A program made the position numbers and the translations under genes. The notes under the pieces were generated by a model that worked only from the letters and a program-made list of their open reading frames with translations, had not been told where the DNA came from and ran no database searches. Shown here piece by piece: positions 51,866 to 61,000 of a DNA stretch of 64,000 nt (position 1 is its first letter; each line of letters opens with the position of its first letter). Source of the stretch: JACCVL01 sp963704295 (GTDB taxonomy: Bacteria > Actinomycetota > Actinomycetes > Propionibacteriales > Nocardioidaceae); the NCBI GenBank assembly GCA_963704295.1, contig OY969884.1:1302001-1366000 (forward strand). The letters run 5' to 3'.

Positions 51866-54232
51866 ATGCCGACGCAGGCGCTGACATCGCACTCCCTGTC
51901 CGGCGGCCCGGATCCGGTGGCGCTGCTGGAGCGGCTCGCCGGCCAAGCCGGCCGCGAGGGCCGGCTGACCCACCTCGAACGGCTGCCGCCGAGGGCGGCA
52001 CGGCCGACCGGATGGCCGACGTGGGCCCCCTCGGAGCTGGTGGAGCGGCTGCGCGCGACCGGCGTGGAGTGGCCCTGGAGTCACCAGGTCGAGACCGCCG
52101 AACGGGCATGGGCCGGTCGACACGTCGTGGTCGCCACCGGAACCGCCTCCGGCAAGTCGCTGGGCTACCTGTTGCCCGGGATCAGCACGGTGCTCAGCGC
52201 CGAGGCGCCCGCACGGGCACGGGACCGAACGCCGACCGTGCTCTACGTCGCACCGACGAAGGCACTCGCCCATGACCAGTTGGCCGTGGTGCGCGGGATC
52301 GCAGGCGGGCCCACCGAGGGGATTCGAGGGCTGCGCGCCGTCGCAGTGGACGGGGACGCCCCGCGCTCCGAGCGGGACTGGGCCCGCGACCACGCGACCT
52401 GGGTGGTCACCAACCCGGACATGCTGCACCGGTCCGTGCTGCCCTCGCACAGCCGCTGGGCCCGGCTGCTCGGTGGGCTGACGTACGTGGTGGTGGACGA
52501 GTGCCACCACTACCGGGGGATGTTCGGCTCGCACGTGGCGCACGTGTTGCGCCGACTCCGCCGCCTGGCGGCGCACTACGGCGCGCGACCGACGTTCGTC
52601 CTCGCATCGGCCACCATCGCCGACCCGGAAGGCTGTGCGTCGACGCTCACCGGGTTGCCGGTGAAGGCGGTCACCGACGACGGATCCCCGCGCGGGCCGG
52701 GTGCGCTGGCGCTGTGGGAGCCGCCGCTCACCGAGGTGGACGGGGAGCACGGCGCCCCGACCCGACGCTCGGCGACCGCTGAGACCGCCGACCTGCTCAC
52801 CGACTTGGTGCTGGACGGGCTGCGCACGCTGGCGTTCGTCCGGTCCCGCCGGGGGGCGGAGACCGTCGCGCTGACCGCCCAGCGACAGCTGGCCGACGTG
52901 GACCCTGCCCTCGCGGACACCGTGGCCGCCTACCGCGGTGGTTACCTGCCGGAGGACCGGCGCGCGCTCGAGGCGGACCTGCGGTCCGGTCGGCTGCTCG
53001 GTGCGGCCGCGACGAACGCCCTCGAGTTGGGCATCGACCTGGTCGGGCTGGACGCCGTCCTGGTGGCCGGTTTCCCGGGCACTCGGGCGGCACTGTGGCA
53101 ACAGGTCGGGCGGGCCGGGCGGCGGAGCCGTTCGTCAGTGGGCGTCCTGGTGGCCCGGGACGACCCGCTGGACACCTACCTGGTGCGGCATCCGGAGGCG
53201 CTGCTGGGCGCCCCGCTGGAGGCGACCGTCAGTGACCCGGACAACCCGTACGTACTCGGCCCGCACCTGTGCGCCGCGGCGCAGGAGCTGCCGCTGACCG
53301 ACGACGACCTGACCCTTTTCGGCCCCCGCGCTCGCGAGGGGGTGGAGGCGCTGGCCGCCGACGGGGTGCTGCGGCGCCGACCGCGCGGCTGGTTCTGGAC
53401 CCGTCGCGACCGGGCCTGCGACCTGGCCGACATCCGTTCCAGTGGCGGGTCGCCGGTGCAGGTGGTCGAGCGGCCGGACGGTCGGGTGCTCGGCACCGTC
53501 GACGCGGCATCGGCACACACCAGCGTGCACGAGGGGGCGGTGTACCTGCACCAGGGCCGCACCTACCTCGTCCACGATCTCGACCTCGATGCCGCCGTCG
53601 CGCTGGTGGACCGTGCCGACCCCGACTGGACCACCACGGCCCGCGACATCACCGACATCGAAGTCCTGGCCGCGGGGCGTCGACAGGTCTGGGGGCCGGC
53701 CGAGGTCGTGCTCGGAAGCGTGCAGGTGACCAACCAGGTCGTCGGCTACCTCCGCCGGAGGGTCCTCACCGGGGAGGTGCTGGGGGAGGAACCGCTGGAC
53801 CTCCCGCCCCGACACCTCACCACCACGGCAGTCTGGTGGACGCTGGACGACGCCCAAGTCGCCGCCAGCGGAGTGGATTCGCGGGACGTTCCCGGGGCGG
53901 CGCACGCCGCGGAGCACGCGGCCATCGGCCTGCTGCCGTTGTTCGCCACCTGCGACCGGTGGGACATCGGCGGCGTCTCGACCGCCGTGCACCGCGACAC
54001 GGGCCGACTCACGGTCTTCGTGTACGACGGGCATCCTGGCGGCGCCGGCTTCGCTGAGCGTGGCTTCGCGGTCGCCGAGCAGTGGCTCCGAACTACCCGG
54101 GCGGCGATCGCGAGTTGCGAATGCACGGGAGGCTGCCCGTCGTGCGTCCAGTCTCCCAAGTGTGGCAACGGGAACGAGCCCCTGCACAAGCAGGGCGCCG
54201 TTCAGCTGCTCGACATGCTGCTGGCGGGCTGA
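51866..54232 (+). CDS. DEAD/DEAH helicase with DUF1998 domain (MrfA/YprA-like)
   Basis: This 788-residue protein has the superfamily 2 core. VVVATGTASGKSLGYLLP is motif I, VVVDECHHYRGMFGSHV is motif II (DECH), and VGRAGRR is motif VI. The C-terminal DUF1998 region ends CTGGCPSCVQSPKCGNGNE, a four-cysteine zinc site. The family includes Bacillus MrfA, a mitomycin-repair helicase. The ATG at 51866 starts the conserved N-terminus. It corresponds to the helicase that neighbours bldG in Streptomyces and topA/tad genes in Mycobacterium. Confidence 0.88.
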   Translation: MPTQALTSHSLSGGPDPVALLERLAGQAGREGRLTHLERLPPRAARPTGWPTWAPSELVERLRATGVEWPWSHQVETAERAWAGRHVVVATGTASGKSLGYLLPGISTVLSAEAPARARDRTPTVLYVAPTKALAHDQLAVVRGIAGGPTEGIRGLRAVAVDGDAPRSERDWARDHATWVVTNPDMLHRSVLPSHSRWARLLGGLTYVVVDECHHYRGMFGSHVAHVLRRLRRLAAHYGARPTFVLASATIADPEGCASTLTGLPVKAVTDDGSPRGPGALALWEPPLTEVDGEHGAPTRRSATAETADLLTDLVLDGLRTLAFVRSRRGAETVALTAQRQLADVDPALADTVAAYRGGYLPEDRRALEADLRSGRLLGAAATNALELGIDLVGLDAVLVAGFPGTRAALWQQVGRAGRRSRSSVGVLVARDDPLDTYLVRHPEALLGAPLEATVSDPDNPYVLGPHLCAAAQELPLTDDDLTLFGPRAREGVEALAADGVLRRRPRGWFWTRRDRACDLADIRSSGGSPVQVVERPDGRVLGTVDAASAHTSVHEGAVYLHQGRTYLVHDLDLDAAVALVDRADPDWTTTARDITDIEVLAAGRRQVWGPAEVVLGSVQVTNQVVGYLRRRVLTGEVLGEEPLDLPPRHLTTTAVWWTLDDAQVAASGVDSRDVPGAAHAAEHAAIGLLPLFATCDRWDIGGVSTAVHRDTGRLTVFVYDGHPGGAGFAERGFAVAEQWLRTTRAAIASCECTGGCPSCVQSPKCGNGNEPLHKQGAVQLLDMLLAG

Positions 54233-54287
54233 GCGGTCACGATGCACCCTGATAGCAACGGGGCTCCGCCCCACGACAGGAGGACCC

Positions 54288-54695
54288 ATGGCTGTTCTCG
54301 GCGTGATCTTGTTGATCGTGGTCGCCGTCGTGGCGGTGACCGTGATCGGCCAAGGTGGCGATCCGGTGATGCTGGAGCTGCCCGGATTCAGCATCGACAC
54401 CACTGCCGCGGGTGTCTTCGGGGTCGGGGCCGGAAGCAGCGCGTTGGGGCTGCTCGGCCTGGTCCTGCTGCTCGGCGGGGTCCGGAGGGGCACCAAACGG
54501 CGCAAGGAGGTCCGGCAGCTGCGGCGTGACGCCGGGCCGCAGCCAGGAGCGGGTGGCGAACCCGGACCGGCTGAGGAGCATCGCCCGGGAACCGGGCGGA
54601 ACGCCCCACCACCGGCGCCCGGCGAGTCCCATCCGCCCCGTCGCCGCGGTGGCGACGACGAGGGCGAGCACTTCAGGGCGGTCCCACGGGACTGA
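54288..54695 (+). CDS. small membrane protein, hypothetical
   Basis: This 135-residue protein has two hydrophobic helices (LGVILLIVVAVVAVTVIG and a later LGLLGLVLLLGGV) followed by a basic and then proline/glycine-rich cytoplasmic tail. AGGAGG lies before the ATG. The function is not recognised. It lies between the helicase and the end of the Tad operon, on the opposite strand to the latter. Confidence 0.65.
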   Translation: MAVLGVILLIVVAVVAVTVIGQGGDPVMLELPGFSIDTTAAGVFGVGAGSSALGLLGLVLLLGGVRRGTKRRKEVRQLRRDAGPQPGAGGEPGPAEEHRPGTGRNAPPPAPGESHPPRRRGGDDEGEHFRAVPRD

Positions 54696-54759
54696 TCCGG
54701 ACCGGTCATCGGCTGCAGCCAGACCGACCGCCCCGCGCGGTGGGCGGAGCACATCCGCA

Positions 54760-55119
54760 TCACGGTGCCGGACCGGCACGTGCCCGGGCAGCAGGCGCCC
54801 AGCTGCCCCCCAACAGCGGTGCGGTCCGCACCCGCGTCGCGACCAGGACGTCGGCACCTGCAGCGACGCACTGCACCAGACCGGCGTCGTTCGCCGCGAC
54901 GACCCGAGCGGCCGCGGTACAGGGATCGGCGCCGGCAGCGAGCGCTGAGGCGCCCGCCAGCGCACCGAGGTCAGCCGCCGCGGCCGCCGCGTGCCGCGCG
55001 GCGACCACGCGAACGACGCCGACACCGACCACCGCGGTGGACAACAGGATCACGGTCATCCCCAAGGCGAGCACGGTCGCGACGCCGCAATCGTCGCGCC
55101 GCCGACCCCTGTGAATCAC
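54760..55119 (-). CDS. Rv3654c-like TadE-associated protein
   Basis: This 119-residue protein has one N-terminal transmembrane helix (VATVLALGMTVILLSTAVVGVG) and AARHAAAAAADLGALAGA directly after. This is the helicase/secretion-neighbourhood TadE-like family, found at the end of actinomycete Tad operons. It is probably a minor pilus component. It overlaps the TadE gene by 4 nt and is the last gene of the operon. Confidence 0.82.
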   Translation of the reverse strand: MIHRGRRRDDCGVATVLALGMTVILLSTAVVGVGVVRVVAARHAAAAAADLGALAGASALAAGADPCTAAARVVAANDAGLVQCVAAGADVLVATRVRTAPLLGGSWAPAARARAGPAP

Positions 55120-55499
55120 TGCGGCTCCCGCGCCGCGACGGCGTCCGCCGTCAGCTCGATCTGCCCGACGGAGCCGATCAGCGGCAACCGTGGTCCGACC
55201 CTCGTGGTGACCGAGGCGGTGACGACCCCGCCGTGTTCGCCGACCTCCCAGTCCGCCGAACCCGGCGCCAGCTGGGAGACAACCGCGTCAACGGTGTCGG
55301 GTGGCTCGCCGCGGGCAGTGAGCCGCGCCGCCTCCCGAGCCGCGTCGAGACAGCCCACCTGTGCGGCGCCCACCAGCACCAGCCACGCGAGCGCTACGGC
55401 GACGACGACCAGGACCGGGAGCACCAGCGCCGCCTCGGCCGTCACCATCCCCCGGTCACCGGCCGACCACCCGCGCCCACGCCTGCTCCGCGGGGTCAC
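55116..55499 (-). CDS. TadE-family minor pilin
   Basis: This 127-residue protein has a short basic leader, then GMVTAEAALVLPVLVVVAVALAW, the typical TadE helix with the conserved Glu. The rest is a small extracellular domain. The GTG at 55499 is used; an ATG further in at 55448 is possible. It probably caps or primes the Flp-type pilus. A strong hairpin lies between it and the upstream pilin gene. Confidence 0.8.
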   Translation of the reverse strand: MTPRSRRGRGWSAGDRGMVTAEAALVLPVLVVVAVALAWLVLVGAAQVGCLDAAREAARLTARGEPPDTVDAVVSQLAPGSADWEVGEHGGVVTASVTTRVGPRLPLIGSVGQIELTADAVAAREPQ

Positions 55500-55658
55500 G
55501 CCGGTCCCCCCGTTCCCCCTCCGGCCACCACGGTGTGAAGGCCGTGCACGAGCCCGGACCAGAAGGCCCCCGCTCTCATGGCCGCCGGCGGTGGTGGCGG
55601 GCGCTGAGGCTGTCGAGGCGAGCCTGGCTGAGGGCACGACAGGTCCGATCGCGAGGAG

Positions 55659-55694
55659 CTCCCAGAGGGGGCCGGGGGGAGCCCCCTCTGGGAG
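55659..55694 (-). terminator. perfect 14-bp-stem hairpin between pilin and TadE genes
   Basis: CTCCCAGAGGGGGC (55659-55672) pairs perfectly with GCCCCCTCTGGGAG (55681-55694) around an 8-nt loop. It sits just after the pilin stop within the operon. It could stop most transcripts or protect the 3' end, so that pilin is made in excess of the minor proteins. Confidence 0.7.
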
Positions 55695-55704
55695 GACGGG
55701 ATGG

Positions 55705-55938
55705 TCAGAACGGCAGCAGGTCCACGACCCCGCCGATCACATCGGTGAACAGCGAGGTGAAGAAGCCGGAGTTGGCGAGCTGGTACAGCACCCCGGCCAC
55801 GCCGCAGGCGCCGACGGTGCCGACCGCGTACTCCGACGTGGTCATGCCCCGCTCGTCACGGCGGGGTGGCAACCCGACGCAGCCGGCGTGGGCCCCCCGT
55901 CGGAAGCGGGCGAACGAAGGGGTCGGGGGGGTGGGCAT
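55705..55938 (-). CDS. DUF4244 Flp-like pilin
   Basis: This 77-residue protein has a basic leader that ends near RRDERG, then MTTSEYAVGTVGACGVAGVLY. It carries the Glu-Tyr pair and hydrophobic helix of Flp-type pilins. A prepilin peptidase would cut after the glycine. None is encoded in the window. It lies between the TadC and TadE genes, as Rv3656c does in Mycobacterium. Confidence 0.8.
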   Translation of the reverse strand: MPTPPTPSFARFRRGAHAGCVGLPPRRDERGMTTSEYAVGTVGACGVAGVLYQLANSGFFTSLFTDVIGGVVDLLPF

Positions 55939-56126
55939 GTGTGGCCTCCGGGAGACAGCGCCCCTGCCGGGCGAAACGTGACGGACGTCTGCACCCTGGT
56001 CTGCTGCCGGCGGCCTCGAGGAGGAGCGGTGGGCTGCCTGTGTACAGCGAGGGGCGGGCCCGGTACCTGTGCACGACGTCGACCCGAGAGCCGGCCCAGA
56101 GCCGGCCCCGGTCCCGTCGCCCCTCG

Positions 56127-56804
56127 TCACGCCAAGACGGTCGTGAACGCGCTCAACACTGTCGGCGCGACGCCGATCAGCACGAAGGCCGGCAGGAAGC
56201 ACAGTCCCAGCGGGCCCGCCGAGCGCACCTCGACCCGGTGGGCGACCCCGTCGGCGTCCGTGCCGGCGGCCAGGTACAGGTCGTCGACCACCCGTTCCAA
56301 GGCGTCTGCGAGCGGCGCGCCGAGGTCGGACGCCCGGACCACTGCCCGACCCATGGGACCCAGCACGGAATGGGAGGCGACCTCCGACCAGACCGCCACT
56401 GCGTCCGTACCGAGGGCTAGCCGCGCGGCCCGGCGGCCGAGGTCGGCACCCAGCGGGCCACCGACCGCCTCCGCCACCACGGCCATCGCCGGCCCGACCG
56501 GTCGCCCGGCCCGCAGCGCGACGACGAGCAGGTCGATCGCCAGCGGTAGGTCGGCGGCTACCTTCTGCCGGCGGCGGCGATCGCGGTCACGCTCCCGTCG
56601 GGACAGCCAGCGCGGCACCACGGCCGCGACACCGACCGCGCCGAGAATCCCGGGCAGACCGCCGAGCAGCCACCCCGCCTGCCAGCCCAGCAGCAGCCCG
56701 ACCGCGATCCTGGCGACAGCGGTGGAACCGCCACTTCGCAGTGGCCGGCCCCGGCTGCGGTCGTGCCCCGCCAGGGCTTGGAGGCGCCGTCCGGCGACGC
56801 TCAC
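56127..56804 (-). CDS. tadC: TadC-like inner-membrane protein (T2SS F domain)
   Basis: This 225-residue protein has an N-terminal hydrophobic segment (VARIAVGLLLGWQAGW), then KVAADLPLAIDLLVVALRAGRPVG typical of T2SF cytoplasmic domains, then a C-terminal membrane helix (LCFLPAFVLIGVAPTVL). It forms the pilus assembly platform with TadB. The GTG start at 56804 overlaps the TadB stop as GTGA. Confidence 0.82.
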   Translation of the reverse strand: MSVAGRRLQALAGHDRSRGRPLRSGGSTAVARIAVGLLLGWQAGWLLGGLPGILGAVGVAAVVPRWLSRRERDRDRRRRQKVAADLPLAIDLLVVALRAGRPVGPAMAVVAEAVGGPLGADLGRRAARLALGTDAVAVWSEVASHSVLGPMGRAVVRASDLGAPLADALERVVDDLYLAAGTDADGVAHRVEVRSAGPLGLCFLPAFVLIGVAPTVLSAFTTVLA

Positions 56805-57664
56805 GGCATCGCCCCCTCGGCCAGTCGCTCCACCCAGACCAGCCCGAGGCATGCCAGGGCGGTGCCGACGAGCAGGCACCACGCCCCCGCCGGTGTCGAC
56901 GTCATCACGACCAGCGGGTCGGCGTCCATGCCCTGTCCCAGTGCGATTCCGAGCACCGGCAGCACGGCGAACAACCGGGCGGTGGCCCGTGCGCCAGCGA
57001 CGGCAGCGTCCACCTTCCGGCAGCGAGCCTCGTCCGCGCGGACGCGCTGTGCGATCCGCGCAACGGTGCCCGCCAGTCCAGCCCCGGTCCGGTCGGCCAC
57101 CTCCCAGGCCGCCCCCAGCAGGTGCAGCCGCTCGGCCCCGGGCGCGGACGAGGCGCTCACCCTGCAAGCCGCGGCCACGTCTCCGCCCAGGCGCGCGGTG
57201 CTGGCGACCGGTTGGAACAGCGGCAGGTCGGCACCCACCCTGACGAGCACCCGCTCGGGCGCGAGACCTGCGCGGAGACCGGACGCGAGTGCCTCACAGC
57301 CCTCCACCACCTCCGCCCCGACTGCCCGCGCGTGCCTCCGAGCGCGGCTGCGACGCACCAACGCCGCCGCGGTGCCGGCTGCGATGAGCGCGGCCACGGC
57401 CAGCGGCGCCGTCACCTCCACCCTCGGCCCGGCCACCACCACCGTTCCGGACAGCACGACGAGGGTGGGCAGCGCGAGCCATCCGAGGGCGAGCCCGCGC
57501 TCGGTGGTCGTGGGCCGCCAGCCGGTGAAGCGGCTGGTGGCGCTCGGGCACAGTCGGGACGCCCTCGCAGTGCTACCTGCCCGCACCAACAACCAGCCGG
57601 CACCGGCGGCACCCAGGGCGGCCGTCAGCACCAGCGCACCCGGCACGGGTGGTGCGCCGATCAC
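56801..57664 (-). CDS. tadB: TadB-like inner-membrane protein (T2SS F domain)
   Basis: This 287-residue protein has an N-terminal helix (ALVLTAALGAAGAGWLLV), two central helices, and the T2SF domain with GCEALASGLRAGLAPERVL and WEVADRTGAGLAGTVARIA, and it ends with two more helices. It pairs with TadC below the pilus. The GTG start at 57664 overlaps the TadA stop as GTGA, so the genes are coupled. Confidence 0.82.
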   Translation of the reverse strand: MIGAPPVPGALVLTAALGAAGAGWLLVRAGSTARASRLCPSATSRFTGWRPTTTERGLALGWLALPTLVVLSGTVVVAGPRVEVTAPLAVAALIAAGTAAALVRRSRARRHARAVGAEVVEGCEALASGLRAGLAPERVLVRVGADLPLFQPVASTARLGGDVAAACRVSASSAPGAERLHLLGAAWEVADRTGAGLAGTVARIAQRVRADEARCRKVDAAVAGARATARLFAVLPVLGIALGQGMDADPLVVMTSTPAGAWCLLVGTALACLGLVWVERLAEGAMP

Positions 57665-58818
57665 GGCGCCGGCCCGTACAACAGCCGCTCCAGACCGGGC
57701 GCCGCCGGCCCCGGCGCGAGCCTGCCCGACGGCTCGAGCCGCAGCGCGGATTCGCACACCAGACCCCCCGACTTCGGTGACAGCACCGCCACCTCCGCAA
57801 GCCGGCGAAGCCGGTCCGCTCGGCGCAGGTGCACCACCACGCGCAACCCCGCCAGGACCTGGGCCTGCACCGCGGCGCGGCCGAGGCCCGCCGTGACGCC
57901 CAAGGACTCGAGCCGCGCCGGCACGTCGGAGGGTGCGTTGGCGTGCAGGGTGCTGCACCCGCCCTCGTGTCCGGTGTTCAGTGCCGCCAACAGGTCGACC
58001 ACCTCCGCCCCGCGGACTTCGCCCACGACGAGCCGGTCGGGCCGCATCCGTAGGGCCTGGCGAACCAGGTCGCGCAGGCTGATGCCACCGGCTCCCTCGA
58101 CGTTCGGCGGCCGGGCTTCGAGGGCAACGACGTGCGGATGCTCGGGCCGCAACTCGGCCGAGTCCTCCACCAGAACGATCCGCTCCGCGGTCGGCACGAG
58201 GGACAGCAGCGCTGCGAGCAGCGTTGTCTTGCCCGAGCCGGTGCCTCCGGTGACGAGGAACGCCGTACGAGAAGCCACCAGGTCGGCGAGCACGCGAGCG
58301 CCCGCACCGTCGAGTGTTCCTGCCCGCACGAGCTGGTCGAGGCTGAACACCTGGCGGGCCGGCACCCGCAGGCTCAACAACGTGCCCGGCCTGGCCACCG
58401 GCGCCAGCGCAGCGTGCAGGCGTGTCCCGTCGCGCAGCCGCACATCGACGAACGGGCTGGCGTCGTCGAGCCGGCGTCCGCCGACCGCGGCCAGCCGTTG
58501 AGCCAGCCGGCGTACTGCCGCGTCCGATCCGAACCGCACCGACGTCAGCTCGAGGCCATGGCCTCGATCGACGAGGACCTGCTCGGGCCCGTTGACCAGC
58601 ACGTCGGTAACACCGGGCTCGCACAGCAGCACGTCCAACGGGCCGGCGCCCGCGCTCTCCCGGTCGAGCGCTTCGACGAGCGCTGTCACTCCGGCCTCAC
58701 TGACCACCCGCCCCTCGGCCCGCAGCACCCTCGCGACCTCGACGGCATCGAGGCGGGCGCCGCTGGCGGCCAGCGCGGACCGGACGTGCTCGAGCAATGC
58801 TCCGTCCGGGCCGCTCAT
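57661..58818 (-). CDS. tadA: TadA/CpaF-type pilus ATPase
   Basis: This 385-residue secretion ATPase has Walker A GGTGSGKTTLLAALL, the Asp box VLVEDSAELRPEHPH, Walker B LVVGEVRGAEVVD and the His box STLHANAPS. It drives the Tad pilus assembly platform. The ATG at 58818 overlaps the ssd stop as ATGA. A longer frame upstream lies opposite ssd and lacks family resemblance. Confidence 0.92.
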   Translation of the reverse strand: MSGPDGALLEHVRSALAASGARLDAVEVARVLRAEGRVVSEAGVTALVEALDRESAGAGPLDVLLCEPGVTDVLVNGPEQVLVDRGHGLELTSVRFGSDAAVRRLAQRLAAVGGRRLDDASPFVDVRLRDGTRLHAALAPVARPGTLLSLRVPARQVFSLDQLVRAGTLDGAGARVLADLVASRTAFLVTGGTGSGKTTLLAALLSLVPTAERIVLVEDSAELRPEHPHVVALEARPPNVEGAGGISLRDLVRQALRMRPDRLVVGEVRGAEVVDLLAALNTGHEGGCSTLHANAPSDVPARLESLGVTAGLGRAAVQAQVLAGLRVVVHLRRADRLRRLAEVAVLSPKSGGLVCESALRLEPSGRLAPGPAAPGLERLLYGPAP

Positions 58819-60005
58819 GCCGGGACGCGCCGCGTGCCGACACCACAGGCGTCGAGGGTGGCCGTGCAGGCCCGGGCCAGCGAACCCCGCGACCGCCGCC
58901 GCGGTCCGAAGCCCTCGTCCAGCCAGGCGGGAAGTCGGCGCTCGGACCGCATGCTCGCGAGCAGGGGCAGGCCGAGGGAGTCGGCCGCGGCGTCCGGGGC
59001 GAAGGCACGCCCGCCGAGCTCGCGCACCACCACCGCGACGTCGGTGCTGGCTCGGCGCAGCCATTGCAGGCGGGCACGAGCGGCGGCCACCGCGCGTAGC
59101 TGGTCCGGCAGCACCCACACGACCCGCTCCGCCATCGCGAGGGCCGCCAGGGCCGCATCGTCCTCCCGCCGGGGGATGTCGACGACCACCAGACCGAACC
59201 CGCGGCGGGCTGCGGTGAGCACGCTGCGCATCGACTCCGCCGGCAGCGGCACGGGCGGGTCGCGGCTCCAGGACAGCACCGACACCCCGTCCACGACCGG
59301 CAGCACGTCGCGCAGCGACGCAGCGCTGACCCGGCCGGTGGTGCCGGCCAGATCCGCCCAGCGCAGGCCGGGCGCGTCCTCACCGCCGAGCAGGACGTCC
59401 GCACCACCACCCCACGGATCCGCGTCCACCAGCAGGCTGGGAACGTCGGAGGCGCACGCGGCAGCGGCGAGCGCGGCCGCGAAGACGGAGGCTCCCGCCC
59501 CTCCACACGCCCCCAGGACGCCCAACAGGACACCGGCGGCGGGACCACCCTGGTTGGACTCGAGCAGGTCGACGATCCGGTCCCCGTCGTCCGCAGCCGA
59601 CAGCACTGCTTCCGCTCCGACCGCGACCGCGCTTCGCCAGGTGTCCGGAGCGATCTCGTCCGGCACGACGACGACGACGCCGTCGCGGCGCGGCAGCGCA
59701 AGCGCGGCAAGTTCCGCCGCTCGGTCGGCTCCGACCAGCACCACTCCAGTGCCGGACCAGGCCGACCGCACAGCAGCAACGTCGGCAGCGACCTGGGGAT
59801 CGGCGCCACCGGCGGCGGCGAGGCGGCGGACCTCGGACAGAAGTCGCGGATCGTGACTGAGGAGGGCTGGCCGGTGCGGGCTGAGCAGGGCGGGGTGGCC
59901 GCGACCCGCCGAGACGAGGTCGGACAAAAGTCGCGGATCGTGGGGAGGGGGGTCGGGACGGGGGTGGGGAGGGGGGTGGGGAGGGGGGTCGGGGGTAGGG
60001 GGCAC
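58815..60005 (-). CDS. ssd: Ssd/CpaE-like septum-site protein
   Basis: This 396-residue protein is of the ParA/MinD-like Ssd family, which heads the Tad operon in actinomycetes. The P-loop is atypical (GACGGAGASVFAAALA), and LLVDADPWGGG and VVVDIPRR follow. The family N-terminus corresponds to RPALLSHDPRLLSEVRRLAA near residue 47. The residues before it are proline/histidine-rich and contain a second HDPRLLSD copy, so the true start may be internal. ATG 60005 is used because no other ATG or GTG lies before the conserved part. Confidence 0.75.
   Translation of the reverse strand: MPPTPDPPPHPPPHPRPDPPPHDPRLLSDLVSAGRGHPALLSPHRPALLSHDPRLLSEVRRLAAAGGADPQVAADVAAVRSAWSGTGVVLVGADRAAELAALALPRRDGVVVVVPDEIAPDTWRSAVAVGAEAVLSAADDGDRIVDLLESNQGGPAAGVLLGVLGACGGAGASVFAAALAAAACASDVPSLLVDADPWGGGADVLLGGEDAPGLRWADLAGTTGRVSAASLRDVLPVVDGVSVLSWSRDPPVPLPAESMRSVLTAARRGFGLVVVDIPRREDDAALAALAMAERVVWVLPDQLRAVAAARARLQWLRRASTDVAVVVRELGGRAFAPDAAADSLGLPLLASMRSERRLPAWLDEGFGPRRRSRGSLARACTATLDACGVGTRRVPA
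59829..59942 (-). repeat. two copies of GATCCGCGACTT in the 5' part of ssd
   Basis: The reverse complements of AAGTCGCGGATCGTG occur at 59841-59855 and 59928-59942, 87 bp apart, each encoding HDPRLLS. The core resembles the GATCCGTCAGTT motif of the 22-bp arrays. The upstream copy lies outside the conserved protein part. Confidence 0.6.
59943..60003. repeat. G-rich low-complexity tract
   Basis: Runs of GGGGAGGGGGG and GGGTCGGG alternate over 60 bp on the plus strand. Read on the minus strand they give a Pro-His-rich start of ssd. G-quadruplex formation is possible. The tract is prone to length change. Confidence 0.6.
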
Positions 60006-60132
60006 GGGGACAACCTGTGCCGTTCGGCCGACGCTCCGCCGACCAGCGCCGGCCGGCTGGGGACGGCCTCGCTACCACGGCCGGTTGTGGACGACCAGCC
60101 CGCGCTTCCACCCCGGCCGGCCCCGGCGCGGT

Positions 60133-60138
60133 TAGGGT
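60133..60138 (+). promoter_or_regulatory. -10 box TAGGGT, leaderless HAD gene start
   Basis: TAGGGT ends 7 nt before the GTG at 60146. No ribosome binding site is possible. The gene diverges from ssd. Confidence 0.5.
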
Positions 60139-60145
60139 CACCCAG

Positions 60146-61000
60146 GTGAGCGACGCCGACGTCACGCGCTCCCCCGGCCGGCCGGCGGCCTTCTTCGACC
60201 TGGACAAGACGATCATCGCCCGGTCGAGCACGCTGGCGTTCAGCCGGGCGTTCTTCGAGGGCGGGTTGATCTCCCGCCGCTCCGCCCTGCGCGGCGCCTA
60301 CGCGCAGCTGATGTTCGGACGCTCCGGGGTGGACCACGCCCAGATGGAACGGATGCGGGCCTACCTGTCGTCACTCAGCGCGGGGTGGGACGTCCAGACG
60401 GTCCGCGACATCGTCGCCGAGACGCTGCACGCGATCGTCGACCCGATGGTCTACGACGAGGCTGTGCAGTTGATCGAGGAGCACACCGAGGCCGGCTGCG
60501 ACGTGATCATCGTGTCCACGTCCGGCTCGGAGGTGGTCGAGCCGATCGGCGAGATGCTCGGCGTCGACCACGTGGTCGCGACCCGGATGGTGGTCGAGGG
60601 CGGCCGCTACACCGGTGAGATCGGCTTCTACGCGTACGGCCCGCACAAGGCGACGGCGATGCGCGAGCTCGCCGACCGGCACGGCTACGACCTCGCGGCG
60701 TCGTACGCCTACTCGGACTCCGAGACCGACCTGCCTATGCTGGAGCTGGTCGGCCACCCGCACGTGGTGAACCCGGACCGCGCGCTGCGCCGGGTCGCCG
60801 CCCAGCGGGACTGGCCGGTGCTGAGGTTCAGCACCCCGGTCGGTCTGCGTGCCCGAGTCGGGCTGAGCGGCCGCCCGACGTCACTGGCCGTGGTCGGCGT
60901 GGGGGTGGCGACGGTGACGCTGACGGTGTGGGCGTGGAGGCGGCGCGCCCAACGCCGACAGGCGTGGACACGCCGAATGGCCCTTCCGCTGATGCGGTGA
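60146..61000 (+). CDS. HAD-superfamily IB hydrolase (SerB/CicA-like)
   Basis: This 284-residue protein has motif I AAFFDLDKTII (Asp nucleophile), motif II IVSTSG, a lysine in GPHKATAM and motif III AYSDSETDLPML. A C-terminal helix (SLAVVGVGVATVTLTVWAW) may anchor it to the membrane. It is a phosphatase of unknown substrate, like the gene next to ssd in Mycobacterium (Rv3661). The GTG start is supported by the adjacent -10 box. Confidence 0.85.
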   Translation: MSDADVTRSPGRPAAFFDLDKTIIARSSTLAFSRAFFEGGLISRRSALRGAYAQLMFGRSGVDHAQMERMRAYLSSLSAGWDVQTVRDIVAETLHAIVDPMVYDEAVQLIEEHTEAGCDVIIVSTSGSEVVEPIGEMLGVDHVVATRMVVEGGRYTGEIGFYAYGPHKATAMRELADRHGYDLAASYAYSDSETDLPMLELVGHPHVVNPDRALRRVAAQRDWPVLRFSTPVGLRARVGLSGRPTSLAVVGVGVATVTLTVWAWRRRAQRRQAWTRRMALPLMR

